Source: Monodelphis domestica
Taxonomy: Eukaryota; Chordata; Mammalia; Didelphimorphia; Didelphidae
Length of the DNA: 64,000 nt
NCBI RefSeq assembly: GCF_027887165.1
Contig: NC_077231.1
Span: 124,819,987 to 124,883,986 of the forward strand
Reading direction: 5' to 3'
Within the stretch, counting starts at the first letter, position 1; each line of letters starts with the position of its first letter. A program made the translations under genes and the position numbers. The notes below the pieces were generated by a model. That model made no database searches. It saw only the letters and a list, made by a program, of their open reading frames with translations, and was not told the origin of the DNA. Below are positions 21,376 through 35,800 of the stretch, piece by piece.

Positions 21376-23680
21376 GTAACCGCAGCCACCTAGGAGGCTT
21401 GGCCACCCCGCCTCCGCCGCCCCCTCCCCTGGCGACGGCCGCAGTGGTCCTGGGGTTCTCTGCCTCCCAGGTCCCTCTTCCAGGCCGACTCCGCCGTCGT
21501 CTCCTTCTCCTCGCTCCTCAGCTGTCTCTGTCGAGGCTGCTTTCCCATTCATTTTCTGCCGCGAACTTTTCGTTCCTACAGTCCAGCGGCGGCTGTCCTT
21601 TCTGGGCATCCCCCTCCTCAGGGGTGGGCTCCTGCTCTTGTCGCGGTCCCCGCCTCTCTCTGCCATTTCCTGAGCTGTGGCTATTCTTATTTCTCCCCCC
21701 CACCCCCCGAATTTGACTTCCCTATTCTTTCAGGAGCATTTCCACTCTCCGTTAGTTGGGGATCAGTGGACCAAGGACCCCTGACATTTTACCCTTACCG
21801 TTCTGGTTTCTCTCCATTTTCTTCTCTTGACAGTGTCCCAGCCCCTACACACATACCCCAGTCTATTTTGCCTCCTTCTTAAGCGTCTGTTCTGGGAAAT
21901 CTCACTTGGAAATGGATTTCTGCCTTACCCATTCCCTCTTTTAAGTTTGTTCTCCTTAACACACTTGGTACTCCCCACCGCCTTCATTTTCTATCATCAC
22001 TAGTATTAAGGTCCCAACTCTTGAACTTCTAAACTGGTACCCAGGATTCATGGGTCTCTGAAATCTTCCCTGGTGTTAAGGTCCCCCTCCTCTGAGGCAG
22101 TTTCTCTTTCTGTAAAATGGAGCTGTATAAAAAGGATCTGTTTTTTCATCAGTTATTAATAGGATTCACGGACCCGAGTGCTTTAGGTTCTCAGTTTTGA
22201 GGTACGAGGAGTCAGAACTGATCCTTGGGATACAATCACTTACCAGAGATCGAGCATTTTTGCCATTGACATGCTAGTTTCAGATTTAACTGTGGATGGC
22301 TTTAGTTCTTGGGAGTCATAACTGTGTCAGATAATCTTGGACAAAGATGAGTATTTTTAGTAAAGTTTCTGACATGGCCCAGTATTTTGTTTTTGTTTAG
22401 TTGTTGTTGTTTTTTTATGGCTATGGACCTAAGACAAATAATAAATCATTGACAACCCTTAGCAAAAAATTCTATTTGATCTTTTCATTTCTGAGCCAAA
22501 TAATGCTACTGGCTTACCCAACCAACCCACCTAAGTGAAGCAGTGGGGCAGATCAGGTTAAAGGGGAAAAAAATAATGGGCAGTTATTTATAGCTTCTGT
22601 CCAATCAATTAGGGTCAAAAAAAGTAAAAAAGAACAATGGACAAAGTTCTTTCAAGCTGGTTTGTGAGTTCATTGGTACTGCCTTTTCTCCTGTCTCTTT
22701 AACTGGTCCTTAGCAATATCTAGAAGTCTCTTTCAGTGGAAAGAGTGTAAGACAAGGATAGGAGCCAGTTCTGGTTTTCCCTTTTCCACAGCTCACCTTG
22801 TGATCATGGTGAGTAGCTCCATCTCTTGAACTTTGGTTTTTCCATCTGTAAAGTGAGGGGAGTTGAATATCTTCAAGGTCTTTTTATACTCCAAAGACTT
22901 TATGTTTTTTTTTTATGTGTTTCAGTCCCAGTATTTTTAAAGAGCTTTTATGTTTTCAGTAGGTTTAGGGGGAAGACTCTTTTTAAAAGTTAAAGCATCA
23001 AACCTTGATCCCTTTGGAAATTTCCTTTGATTTTAGATAATTTTATCTTCTTACATGTGTATGTAAAATTCTTTTACAATATATCATTGGATATCTTTTT
23101 TTTTCTTTTTATAATGGAGGAACTGAGGCACGAATTGGGGAAAGTGATGTGCCCAAACTAGAACCAGAGCTGAAGGTAGACAAAGGTTCAAGCTGTGATT
23201 CTTTCATTCAGCTAGTTCATTGGTTTTAGGCAAGTAACTTAACCTTGCTTTTCCCTGGTTTCTGCACCTGTTAAATAAAATAATTTTTACCTGATATCTT
23301 GAAATCATCAAGATTAAAAGATAAAAGAAGACTTTGAAATAAAAAAAAATTCACCTTCCTCGAGGTGATATTGTTAACTACAAATTTCTCTACCAAAGAC
23401 CATTGAATTTCTCTTATTTACTGACAGCTTTGAGGAAGGACAATGTATGGGAGATCTGAAACTTCAAAAGAATACAGGAGTTTGGGGTGGAGGAGACTAG
23501 AGGTAATATCTGAATAGTGGCGAATAATAGTGTTTGGTAGAGTTATGGGAGATCTGAGTATAGGAAACAAAAGTCTAGGGGAAAAAATTGATCTGCTTTT
23601 TTTTTTCCTGATTAAGAATTATAAGGCAAAAAAGCCATTTTGGTTTCAGTTATGACTTTATTAATTCTGTTTCCATCTAG
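21376..23680 (+). other. PHC1: PHC1 intron 1
   Basis: 2.3 kb. The first 100-150 bases are still CpG-rich. A MIR remnant lies at about 22735-22890 (TGAACTTTGGTTTTTCCATC). Otherwise unique, AT-leaning sequence with no exon-like signal. Confidence 0.55.
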
Positions 23681-23839
23681 GTCTCACGTTCAGAGTGTTA
23701 AATTTGGGGCCCCTGGACTGCTGTAATGGAAACTGAGAGTGAACAGAACTCCAACTCCACCAATGGGAGCTCCAGCTCAGGGGGAAGCACTCGCCCCCAG
23801 ATAGCTCAGATGTCACTATACGAGCGCCAGGCAGTGCAG
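23681..23839 (+). CDS. PHC1: PHC1 exon 2 (first coding exon; CDS from 23726)
   Basis: The acceptor is TTTCCATCTAG and the donor is CAG|GTGAGA. The first 45 bases are 5' UTR. Codons 1-38 are Ser/Asn/Gly-rich and end LYERQAVQ in phase 0. Confidence 0.96.
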
Positions 23840-26800
23840 GTGAGAAGATTTCTGAGAGTTATGGGGCTATAATTTGTGAAATGGGCAAGGACAAGAAAAG
23901 ATAGATGGGCCATATGTTGGCTTCCTTGTTTGTGGAACAAAGGGGCTGAAATAAGTGATATCTTTTAGTTTCAGAATTGTGTGCTTTCTATGCTTCGAAA
24001 AAGGTTCAGACAAGCAAGATATGGGGAATCAGGAGGAAGTGAGTTGCTTATGTAAAGATTGGTCTGCTCTATTTGTGTAATTGCTACCTATTTCTGATGC
24101 TCGGGATCAGATTTGCCATCTACTGGCTTTGAGGAACAGTGTGATACAGTAGAAAGGATGGGATTTGGAGGCATGATCTGGGTTCAGATTCTAGCTCTGT
24201 TATTATCCTTGTAACCATCACTTGATTGTTATTACCCTTGTAACCATCACTCCCTGGGCCTTAATTGTCCTCATTTATAAAATGAGGGTTTTGAACTTAA
24301 TGATATTTAAGGCCTAACTATGACATTATGTGATTCTTTATGTCATTTTGGATGATCATATGGTAAAGTTTAATGTATCTCTTCATATTTTTATATGTAA
24401 AGTTTCTGTTGTCATTGTTGGGAAGTAGAATATCCTATATCTATGAGATTTAGAGTAGTCATTATAGTATCCCAGGGTCATAATTATGAACCTGTTATTA
24501 TATGTTATCAGAATGTCAGGTAATTGAAAAGTCTGATTTCTAGAGTGCTAGATAAAACCATTGTGCTGCCTTTTAAATTAAATGAGAAAAGATTAATAAA
24601 GCCCTTTGCAAACTTTATAAAGAGTTTAACTATAAATACTCGTATATAGCTATAAATACCCCTTGTTACTGTTATCTCCTGTCTACTCACTTAATGCTAC
24701 TTTACCAACCTAGGAACTATAGTATTTGGTTTCTTAATCTGTTTCTTTTCTTAAATTGTCATCATCTACTGTTTATTTCCCCTCAGAATGCCCTTTTTTT
24801 CCCTTTTCTAGCAAATATTCAGAGATCCCACTTTGAGAAGTGTGGATTTGTTTGAGTCGCACTGCTTTCCTTTTTGCTGTACAAACTTAAACAATTTAGT
24901 ACATCTTGTACCCATTGCTTTGAATAGAATATTGGTCCAAACACAATCTTTTTTTCTCTTGTGTATATCTGGCTTTCACCTCCAGTTGACCTCTTTCTCC
25001 AACTGGCTCACTCAGTGCAGGTAGGTTAGGAATTAGCAGTGTCCTATTCTGAATGACTTGGCCTTTCTTTCTCTTGTTTTTTTAGGCCCTGCAGGCATTA
25101 CAGAGACAGCCTAATGCAGCCCAGTACTTCCACCAGTTTATGCTTCAGCAGCAGCTCAGCAATGCCCAGCTGCACAGCCTGGCTGCCGTCCAGCAGGTGA
25201 GAGGTCAGCAGCCAGCTGGCCCAAGAGGGAGGGGAAAGGCACCACAGGTGGGTCGGGGGGAAATCTTGGGGAGCACTGCTTATACACTCAGTAGGGCTGG
25301 GGATAAAGTCTCTCCAGTGCCTCTTGTCCTCCTTTAGGGGAGGGATGGACCTTTGACACTTGGCTAGGGTTTCTGGAGTCCACTGGAGAGCTGTCCAAGA
25401 GTTGGAATTTCTGAGGTCTCATCTCAGTACTGTCTTTGATGTAATCCTATAAAAGAGCCTCTTAATCCTAAATTTTACCTATCCAGTAAGTGCAAATAAG
25501 AATATTGACCTCTTGTGCCCTCTTTGGGCCAGCAGAGAGGTCATTGTGGCTGCATATGTAAAACTGCTTTGCCACAACCGAAACAAAAGGTATCTTTATA
25601 CCTTCTAGCCCCATACTCTGTAATAGAGCCTTTATCTTCACCAGGGATTTTGTGCACATTTGTGTGTGTTATATGTTATTGGAAGATTCAGGTCTTTCCT
25701 TGGCTCTGTGCTCTCTCTTCTCTCTTTTGTTATACGCAGGCTACAATTGCAGCCAGTCGCCAGGCCAGCTCCCCAAGTACCAGCACGCCTCAGCAGACCA
25801 CTACTACTCAGGCTTCGGTAAGTATTTCTCCCACCTGGGTAGCCAGTACAGGGGACCCCTGTATCTGCTGTGGGAGACAAAGTCCAAGACCTACCATGAA
25901 TGGCCGAAATCTAGGATCTAAGGGAGCATCTGCTGATCAGAAATATACAGCCTCTGGGCTCCTGCCCCTCAGCTCAGGCTTCCACCCCCTCTCTTAAAAA
26001 AAAAAAAGCAGTGAAAGTGAAAGCAAGAAAACTGAGGCTGGAACCTAGATATGCCAGTGAGGACTACTACTATATAGCACTTCTAGTGTTGGAAGAAGGG
26101 AAGGGAAGGGAACAAGCACTTATTTAGTCTCTCCTATGCTAAATACTTTACAAATACTGCCTTGATTAATTCTTACAATAACCTTGGGAGGGCATTGCAA
26201 TTTCTATATATGGGGAAACTGAAGTCAATAGTGCCCAAAGTTAGATTTGAACTCAATTCTTCCTGACTTCACACCCAACACTATCCATGGTGCCATCTTG
26301 CTGTCTTTATTCCAGTTTTTCACCTAGCCAATTTAGGGATAACAAAAGCTTTTTGCTCTGGTATAGAAGCTATTTGAATTTGTATTAGGGTCTTAATAGA
26401 TATAAACAATGTAAAAGAAGAAAGAAACTAGGAGGAGATAACTTTCTGGGAAATGCCCAGCCCTCAGCTCTGTGTAGCCCTGTGAGGACAGACTACTTTC
26501 TTATGCTTCTGGGACTGGCCCCAATGTGCTGGATCTATTGGATGACATTGGGGGATACCCTGCATATCAGGGACTTAAGTGACAAACAAGTAGTAGTTCA
26601 CCTCCTAAATTTCACATTAATTGGAAGTTGTGGTTCCTTTGACTGCCTGACGGGGTATGTGAGTTGGGGGAAGATATCCTACTCTTAACTGTAATGCTAG
26701 ATTTGTTGGAAGGGAAACATACAAGGGTCTTCTGTCTTCCTAGCCATCTATACCTCTTGTTCTTTTGCCATTATGTAGATCAATCTGGCTACCACATCTG

Positions 26801-29800
26801 CTGCTCAGCTCATCAGTCGTTCCCAGAGTGTGAGCTCCCCAAGTGCTACCACCCTTACCCAGTCTGTACTCCTGGGAAATACCACCTCTCCACCTCTCAA
26901 CCAGTCCCAGGCCCAGATGTATCTTCGGGTAAGCCACTATATATAACAACGATCTGAATAAGAACACCCTGATCTCTCAACCTAGCAAAGAACCTGGGCC
27001 AAAACTGGGAACCAAGATTTGTCACCTTCTTCAATCTTGGTCTCCTGAATATCCTGGAACAAACTATTCTGTTTTCATTGCCTTGATTTACCCAGGAAGT
27101 GATTGCTGATCTTTATAGCTCCCAGGTGGATAAGAATGCTTTGAGATCCTAAAATGGAAGGTACTAGATCAGGGCTAATAGATCAGTTCTTTGCAATGCT
27201 TAATATATATTAACAATATTTTTCTTTATAATCAACCCAGTGTTAAAATATAGATATAAAGAGAAATCTTTGCCTCTTGGCTAGTACCTTAGAATCTCTG
27301 GAAATTCTAGAGCAGATTGCCATATCTCAGTGTATTTCCCAATTGTGTTTTGACTTATTTTAAATCTTTTATATGTGTCCAGTTAATTTCCCAAGTACAT
27401 GAATCCCTGGTTCTGGTTTCTTGTAATAAGTCCCATTTTCTGGTACAATAGAAAAAAGTGATGATTTAGGGAGTAAAGGACAGGAAGATAAATATAGGTT
27501 TCCTGATCCTGAGGTTATGACTCCCATTATCCCAGTCCACTCACCACCTAGAAGCACTGAAGCCCATGTTACCCTGAAAGTGGGAAAAGTGGGAAATAGT
27601 ATGATTGACAGCCTCTAAATCTGTTTTAAAGAACTTACCTGATGCACAATGTGGTACTGTGGGATCAGTGAAAGTTAATAGGGATTTTAGGGACACCCCT
27701 CAAAGTGAAGAAGCTACCATCCAGGATGGTTTCCCTGGGCCTCTTGAGTGTGGAGCATTCATTTTTGTTAATGCCCAACTCCCCTGCAAATCTTAAAAAG
27801 ATGGAAAATGGGAAAACTCATATTGACTATGAGTGGAGTAATTCCAGACTGTTGTTCTGGGGTCCTGGTTTTCCCCAAATCTTTTTTTTTTTTCATTGCT
27901 GCTGTTACCATATATACTGCCATTAAAAAAGAATGTCCAGCTCTAGATTAGCTGGCATGCTTCAAAGGCTCCCAACTTTTTAAAATTGTATCAGTGTACC
28001 TTTCCCTACCCTAAGAGGTAGTCAACAGAGGTAACATCTTTATTGTACTTGGCTTGCTGTTAAAGATTCTCTGAAGCTTCTTCAAGGCAGTTGGTATTTT
28101 AAATGACACAATTACTTTGTCCTATCACCAGATTAAGCTTTGAGAAAGAATTATAAATGGTTAATGCAAAAGTGAAGTCTTGCCTTAGCTTTTACTATAA
28201 GTAACTAGTCTGTTTTTAGCATTCCCTTAAAAATTAGTTTCCCTTGAACCATAATCTCATATAGCGTATTTTTCCCTAAAAATGGAATTGAAAAATTGTC
28301 AGATTATGTACAGAATGGTACTGTGGTTGATAGTGGAAAGTAGTGCTACTTGTCATAATAACACAACTATATCATGTTACTTGAACTCTGTTTCCTGTAT
28401 CCAAATTTATGCACTATTAAATGAGATTTGGCTTGTTTGTATTATGCAAAAAAAAAATAAGTCCCATTTTCTACATATTAATCAAATATTGAGGGTGAAA
28501 GGGCTGACATGGAAAAGAGCCAGACTAGCTGCTTCATCAGTTGTGTCTATTTTATCTTGTTTTCTCTATTTCTCTACTTCTTTTTTCACCTTTTGTCCTC
28601 TTACTCGCCTTTCTTCCATTCTTGTTCTGCTGTCCCTGCCAGCCACAGCTGGGTAACCTGTTACAGGTAAACCGGACTCTGGGCCGGAATGTGCCTCTGG
28701 CATCCCAGCTCATCCTTATGCCTAATGGGGCTGTGGCTGCTGTCCAGCAGGAAGTGCCATCTGCTCAGTCTCCTGGAGTCCACACAGATACAGATCAGGT
28801 CAGTAATGACTACTTCAGCTGAGGAGAATAGATGTCAACAAACATTTAAGTGCCTTATTTATGCCAGACTCTGTTAGATGCTGGGGATAAAAAGGCAAAA
28901 AGTGAAGTAATCTCTGCTTTCAAAGAGCAGATTCTCTTGTCTTCTGACAGGAGAGAAAACTTACATATATGTATATACAAAAAACAAGAAAGCACATACT
29001 AAGCTAACCTGGGCAGAGCAGAGAAAGGAAAACCCCTAGCAGTGATGGTAACTAAGGAATTTTTGAAGAAAATCAGATCCTAAGAGGCAGAAATGAGGAG
29101 GAAATACATTCTAGATAACAGAGACAGGAACTAGAGTATTGGATGACAAATAGCAGGAAGGCCAGTTTGGCTGGATTGTGGAGTGTGTGGAGGAGGGAAA
29201 TGCATAAGATAGAATTGGGAGAGAGTGTAAAGAGCTTTAAATGACAAACAGAAGTTTAGTTTGAACCAATCGATACTGGGGTTTATACTGGAGTTTATTG
29301 AATAGGGGCATGACAGTGGTCAGCCCTGCATTTAGAAAGATCACTTTAGCTGTTCTGTTGAGCATAGATAAGAGCTGGGAGAATCTTGAGGCCTAGAGAT
29401 AGACCAGATGCCATTATTGCTACTTTCATGGCAAGATCTGATAAGGACCTACGTGGATTAGAGGGGCTGTGGTGTGTGGAGGGAAGGAAATGGACTGTGG
29501 ATGTGGAAGAAGAAATGGAAAGATTTGACACAGCATTGAGTATAACAGATAAGCAAGAGAAGAGGCAAGGATGACTGATCATGAACTAGATAACTAGGTA
29601 GCCATGCCCTTGACAGAAAGTGGAAATTTGGGGATCCAGGTGGTTGTAAAGAGAAAAACAAAGAGTTTTTGTTTTAGATCTGTTGAGTTAGAAATGCCCC
29701 TCATACTTTGAGAGATCAAGATTCAGTAGGCCACAAGGAGAAATGGATAATTGAATAGGAGAATAGCAGAGGAAGTGAAATTTTAGGAAGATGAGTCTGG

Positions 29801-32800
29801 CAACAGTATGCAAGAGCAATTAGAGGAAAAGGATAGTAGAGGCAGGGAGACTAAGGAGGATTCACTTGGAGGCATCCAGATTTAAGGTGAGGGAGGCCAG
29901 GACCAAGGAGATGTAGTATAGAAATGAGATGTGCTGTTTTGAAATCAGAGGATTTGGTGACATCTAATAGAGGGGTAAGGACCTTGCCTTATGGAGGAGA
30001 GTTTAGCCCCAGAGGGAAGAGCAAGTTCTAATGGGAGGAGATTTTAGGGACACAGATTTTTGACTTATAGGGGAAATTCTCGTCTTTATCATTGAGCATT
30101 TAGTAAGTATCTGCTATGTGCCAGACACTACTGGATCCAGGAGATAGAAATAAAGTCAAGAAACATGATCCTTTCCTTCAAGGAGCTTATATTCTAAGGG
30201 GTTGATATAATCCACATGTTTATAGAGGAGGAAATAGCCTACCAAAAATATACTCAAAGAAAGCAGTCACAGGTTAGTCTTAAAGGAAACAAGGGAAGTG
30301 TGAAGGCATACATTCGAGAGGTGAGTGTCATTTGCAAAGAAGAGTAAGGCCAGTGTCATTGGATTGTTGAGTATGTAGGGGAGGGAAAAAATGTAAGAGG
30401 CCTGGAAAGGTAGGCTGAAGGGCTTTAAAAGCTAAATAAGATTCTATATTTGATCCAGATGGTAACTGGGAACTACTAGAGGTTATGGAGGCTTGGGAGA
30501 AGAGAAAATTAGTTCTATTTTGGACATGTTAAGTTTGAGATGTTCACAGAACATCCTGATTTGAAATGTCCAATAAACAGTTGGTGATAAGAGACTTAGA
30601 GGTCAGAAGAGGGATTAGAGTTGGATAAAAAGATGGGCTAGTAGGGGGCACCTAGGTGTCTCAATGGATTGACAGCCTGGCTAGAGATAGGAGGTCCTAT
30701 CTCTCAAATACTTCCTAGTTGTTTGACCCTGGGCAAGTATTTAATCCCCATTGCCTAGCCCATAGCCTCTCTTGCCTAGGTACCAATACATTGTCTTGAT
30801 TCTAAGATGGAAAGCAAGGGTTTTTTTGTTGTGTTTTTTTTGGGGGGTGCCTATCTTGAAGAAAATAAAGAATCTTGCTAGAAGTCTCCAAGTAGGCACA
30901 ATGAACACTTGTTGAGGATATTAGAGAAGGAATAACTGTTCAGTCATGGGTGGGTCTAGATGATTTTTTTTAAACCCTTACCTTCTGTCTTAGAACAGTA
31001 AGGGCTAGGTATGGGGATTAAGTGACTTGCCCAGGATCACATAGCTAGGAAGTGTCTGAGGTCAGATTTAAACTCCGGTCCTTCAGTCTCCAGGCCTGAC
31101 TCTCCATCTACTGTGCTCTAGCTGCCCCTGGGAGTAGATAACGTCTGAGGCCCTTTCCAACTGACATGCTTTGCATCTAGGATCTCAAATTCTCTAGCCT
31201 GGGACAATGGAAACTTTTAATGTGTTTTGTTCTAACCCTGGGGAATTAAAGTTATGATGCAGTAACTGGTTTCCCTTCCATATGGACATGCCACAGACTC
31301 TTGAAGAAGACAGAAAGAGATGTGGATTCGATAGCAGTATTATGTGAGGGATTCAGAACTTTGGCTAGCTGGGTTTTAAAAGTAGTTAGTTAACAAATAT
31401 TAACTGTTTCCTTCAGTCATTGTGGCAAGAGGTCTCCAGTAGAGTACCATGAGGATCTGTCCTTGGTCCTGTGCTGTTTAATAATTTTATCAATGACTTT
31501 GAAAGGCCTGCTTATAAAATTTGCAGATGACACAAAGCTGGTAGAGATGGCTAACACACTGAATGACCAATTTTGATAGGCAAGAACACTGAGATGAATA
31601 TAGTAAGAAAAACCAAAAAGGATAAATATATAATTTTTCAATTGGATATAAACAGTTCCACAAGTATAAGATGAGGAGGCTTGGTCAACAGTTGTTCTGA
31701 AAAAGATCTTGGGAGCTGGTTGGACTGCAAACTTAATGTGACTCAATGTGATATGGCAGACAAAAAAACTTAATGTGATTTCGGCTGACATTAGCTAAGT
31801 CTAGGTTCCAGAAATAGGGAGGTAATGTACCATTAATTTACTATTTTAGTTGTATTGTCAGACCTAATCTAGGTCTATATTAGAAGAAGACAGTTTTGGA
31901 CACCAGAGTTTCAGTTCACTGATAAACTAGAGAGAATTGTGAGGAGGGCAACCAGAATAGTGAAAGACCTTGAGTTCATGACATAATGGGATCGGTCAAA
32001 GGCATGTTTAGCGAAGAGATGAGACCCTTAGGGGAACATTACAGCTTTCTTTAAAGTATTTGAATTGCTTTACTATTGAGGAGGGATTAGATTTCTTCTG
32101 TTTAGTCCCAGAGACCAGAACTTGGAACAATGGATGGAAGTTGCAAAAGGGACAAATATAGGCTTAACTGAAGTTAGAAAGTTTCCTAATAATTAACGGT
32201 GTCAAAAAGTAGAATAATCTGCTTTGAAAAGTGGTGGTTTCTTCTTGTCCATCCATTTCCCCCACCCTGAGCCCTGTCCATGTCTTGAAACAGACTAGAA
32301 GAACATTTCCTCTGTCGATGGGTTAGATGTAGATGGCTGTTGAGTCCCCTCCAACTCCTATATTCTATGATTTCCCATAGTTCCTACCTTTTTTACCAAT
32401 CTGTATTCTCACTTCATGTTTTTCAGGTGCAGAACTTGGCAGTGAGGAGCCAACAGTCTTCAGCCCAGGGTCCTCAAATGCAGGGCTCTGCTCAAAAGGC
32501 CATTCCCCCTGGAGCCTCTCCCACCACAGGCCTTCCCCAGGCCACTGGCCAACCTTTAGCTGTGGCTCAAGCTTCCTCTGGTGGGGCAGGCCAGTCCCTC
32601 AACCTCAGTCAAGCTGGTGGGAGCAGTGGGAATGGCATCCCAGGATCTATGGGACAGGGGGGTGGCCAGGCATCTGGGGGCCTGGGTCAGGTGCCCTCTT
32701 CAGGATTGGGTGGAGGTGGGAGCTGCTCCAGGAAGGGCACTGGGGTGGTGCAGCCTTTGCCTGCAGCCCAGGCAGTGACAGTGAGCCAGGGCAGCCAGAC

Positions 32801-35800
32801 AGAGGCAGAAAATGCAGCAGCCAAGAAGGCAGAGGTAGAGAGCAGTGGACAGCAGAGTGTGGGCATGAACCTGACCCGGACAGCTACACCTGCTCCCAGC
32901 CAGACCCTTATCAGCTCAGGTGAGCTATCTTGGCTCTGCAGGGTGTCTTTACTCACCAAAGACCTATAGTTTTTTTCTCTGAAAGCAGAGGACTGGCTAT
33001 TTATTATTTGTTTAAAAGATTTTTCAGTCTTTTCTTGATTGCCCCCATTGTATAGCATGAGAAAAGAAAATGAACATCCATTCATCTTATGTCATGCTGG
33101 TGCTAATCAGGAAAAGATTGCCCACTAATGGCAATTCTGTACCAACCAGCTTCCAAGCTGCTCACTTCTGGCTGCCTTACTCTGAAAAAAAGTTCTCTTT
33201 CCCCTGTTGCCCATTCCCTCTTAGGCTTAGGGACAGGCCTTAAAATGTCTGTAAGAACTATGGGCCAAGTATTGAGGAGTAAACAGACCAAGTTTCTGCC
33301 CAGCGTATATATCTGCTAGATTCAGGATTACCCATCACTTGAGAAAAGAAAACATTGTAGCTGAGTCTACTTTTAGACCCACCCTGATTTTCTGGAAGAA
33401 ATAAGCAGCTCCCTATTGCTCCTTGGACCTTTGTTTTCTTGATATTTTGCCGTTTAAAGCAATTGAAAGGTTTTATGAGATGTTTCATCCATGAGATTTT
33501 AAAAAATATAGGTTAATAGCAGTTGTTGAAGCAGCATAGTGAAACCTATATTCTAATTTTGCCAAGTCAAGCAAATAAATAAGCAAATAATAATAATAAT
33601 AATAGAGGGGGAGGTAATAGTACCAAAACAAAGTGTAATAAAAATAAATATATTATTTTTGGAATTTAGGTAGATAAGTATCACTACATACATGCATTAC
33701 CCTTTTTTAGTGGTTAGTCCTAAATCCCCTGCTTATTTAATTTTAGCTTAGATGTCCTAAGCCTCAGCTAGGGGAGAAGTCCATATATTATCTGAAATAT
33801 TTCAGTGGGGATAAATCACTAAGCAAGAATTGAGTTGATTGTAATTGTTAACAATAACTTGGCATTTCTAGTACTTCAGGGGAAAAAAACCTTTACCTTC
33901 TGTCTCAGAATCAATAGAAGAGTGGTAAGGGCTAGGCAATGGGGGTTAAGTTACTTGTCCAAGGTCAGAGAGCTAAGAAGTGTCTGGGGTCAGATTTGAA
34001 CCTAGGACCTCCCACCTCTAGGATTGGGTCTATCCACTGAGCAGTGTAGCAGGCCCCTTACATCATTCTTTTAATGCCACTTCTTTGTAATTTTGAGAAG
34101 ATCCTCTTAGGGTTTTTAGGACTAGGCAAATTTGTTAACAGCTGCCTTGAAGCAACAGTATGACTAAGATGGCATCAGAAGGTGCATCTCAGTCTAGGTT
34201 TCTTTTTATTATACAGCCTCAAAGCTTGGAACTCCTGGAAGGAACGCTTTAGTTTGATCACATTTTATTCTTTCCCTGTTCCCTTGCCTGCTTTGGCCTC
34301 ATTCCTCTAGCAACCTACACACAGATCCAGCCCCATTCACTGATACAGCAACAGCAACAGATCCACCTACAGCAGAAGCAAGTAGTAATCCAGCAGCAAA
34401 TTGCCATCCACCACCAGCAGCAGTTCCAGCACCGGCAGTCCCAGTTGCTCCACACCGCTACCCATCTCCAGTTAGCCCAGCAGCAGCAGCAGCAGCAGCA
34501 GCAACAGCATCAGCAACAACAACAACAGCAGCAGCAGCAGCAAGCCCCAACTCTCACTGCCCCTCAGCCACAAGTTCCTCCTCCCCAGCAAGCCCCACCC
34601 CCACAGTCTCAACAAGCCCAGACCCTGGTTGTCCAGCCCATGCTCCAGTCCCAGGCCCTGACACTCCCACCTGACTCGGCTCCTAAACCACCCATGCCCA
34701 TCCAGTCCAAACTGCCCCTGGCATCCATTAAGCCTCCTCAGTTAGGGGCTACCAAGATGTCTGCTACCCAACAACCTCCCCCACATATTCCAGTTCAAGT
34801 TGTGGGAAGTCGGCAGCCAGGTTCAGCCCAGGCACAGGCTTTGGGATTGGCACAGCTGGCAGCTGCTGGACCAGCTTCTCGGGGAATGCCAGGCACAATG
34901 CAAGGAATGGGCCAGACCCATGTCACTTCACCACCCTCCCAGGCTACTAGCACCCTGCACGAGGTCCCTCCACCACTGGCTTCTGGGGTCAGCTTGACCC
35001 CTCTGCAGGGGACAGCACATGTGGTAAAGGGTGGAACCTCTGCCTCACCCGTTGTGGCCCAAGTGCCTGCTGCCTTCTATATGCAGTCTGTCCAGCTGTC
35101 GGTGAGTGACGTCAGAAAACAAAAGGATGTTAAATTTGGGGAAGTGGAGGGGAAATAACCTGGCTTACAGCGGACATATTTCCCTTTTAAACTGGAAGAG
35201 AGGCTCAAAGATGAGGGGCACTGCTGCTTATCTGATCCTGATGGTAATTCAAACTCTGTCCTTAGTAATCAGTTTTCTGAGCAGTCAGCCACTCTGAAGT
35301 CACTCTGAGGTAGGCAAGAGTATTGGGACAAAGCAACATGGAATAGAACTCAGCTCCTAGGTTAGTCTCAGAAGTGGCACAGACTAGAAAGAAGAGGGAG
35401 GACCCAGAAGGGAATACTTCAGTTAGCGAATTGAGAGATGCTGAAGTGTCAACTGGAATGAATGGGAGTTGTCAGAATCCTAGATTATCCTTCATCCTTG
35501 GGTCTTTCTGGTTTTCTATTCTCATTTCCCATTATAAAGGGCAAACCCCAGACTCTGGCCGTTAAGCGAAAGGCTGAATCTGAAGAAGATAGAGAAGAAT
35601 CCTCTACTGTAAACACTATGCTTCCTGCCAAGTCGTCACCAATCATAGAGAATCCCAAAATCATGGAAGAAAAGGGCAGCCTTGCAGGTAAGATGACAGC
35701 AGGCTTCCTAGTGACTTCTGGAGTATGCTAGGAACAGACACTTACATCAAAGAGCCAAAAGACAAATCTAGTGCAGTAGTGTGCCCAAAGTACAGTGGAT

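Larger units (their letters stand above)
20780..21500. promoter_or_regulatory. CpG island at the PHC1 5' end
   Basis: This is the densest run of CG dinucleotides in the window (for example around 21120-21310), in otherwise AT-leaning, CG-poor DNA. It covers the predicted first exon and holds several GC boxes. Long open frames on both strands here are a by-product of GC richness. Confidence 0.9.

Noticed and set aside
20501-21716. Several overlapping open frames of 200-270 codons on both strands
   Set aside because: They lie in the CpG island and the pyrimidine repeat, where stop codons are rare by composition. Their products are low-complexity Pro/Ala/Arg/Gly without a domain, and frames on both strands compete.
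25515-25997. 160-codon open frame across PHC1 exon 4
   Set aside because: It is exon 4 with intron on both sides; the splice sites are strong and the intron-encoded parts have no PHC1 counterpart.
33586-33606. TAA/ATA trinucleotide run
   Set aside because: Very short simple repeat; no further significance.
34445-35158. Long open frame starting at an internal Met in PHC1 exon 8
   Set aside because: It is part of PHC1. The Met is internal to the protein and the last codons are intron after the donor at 35102.
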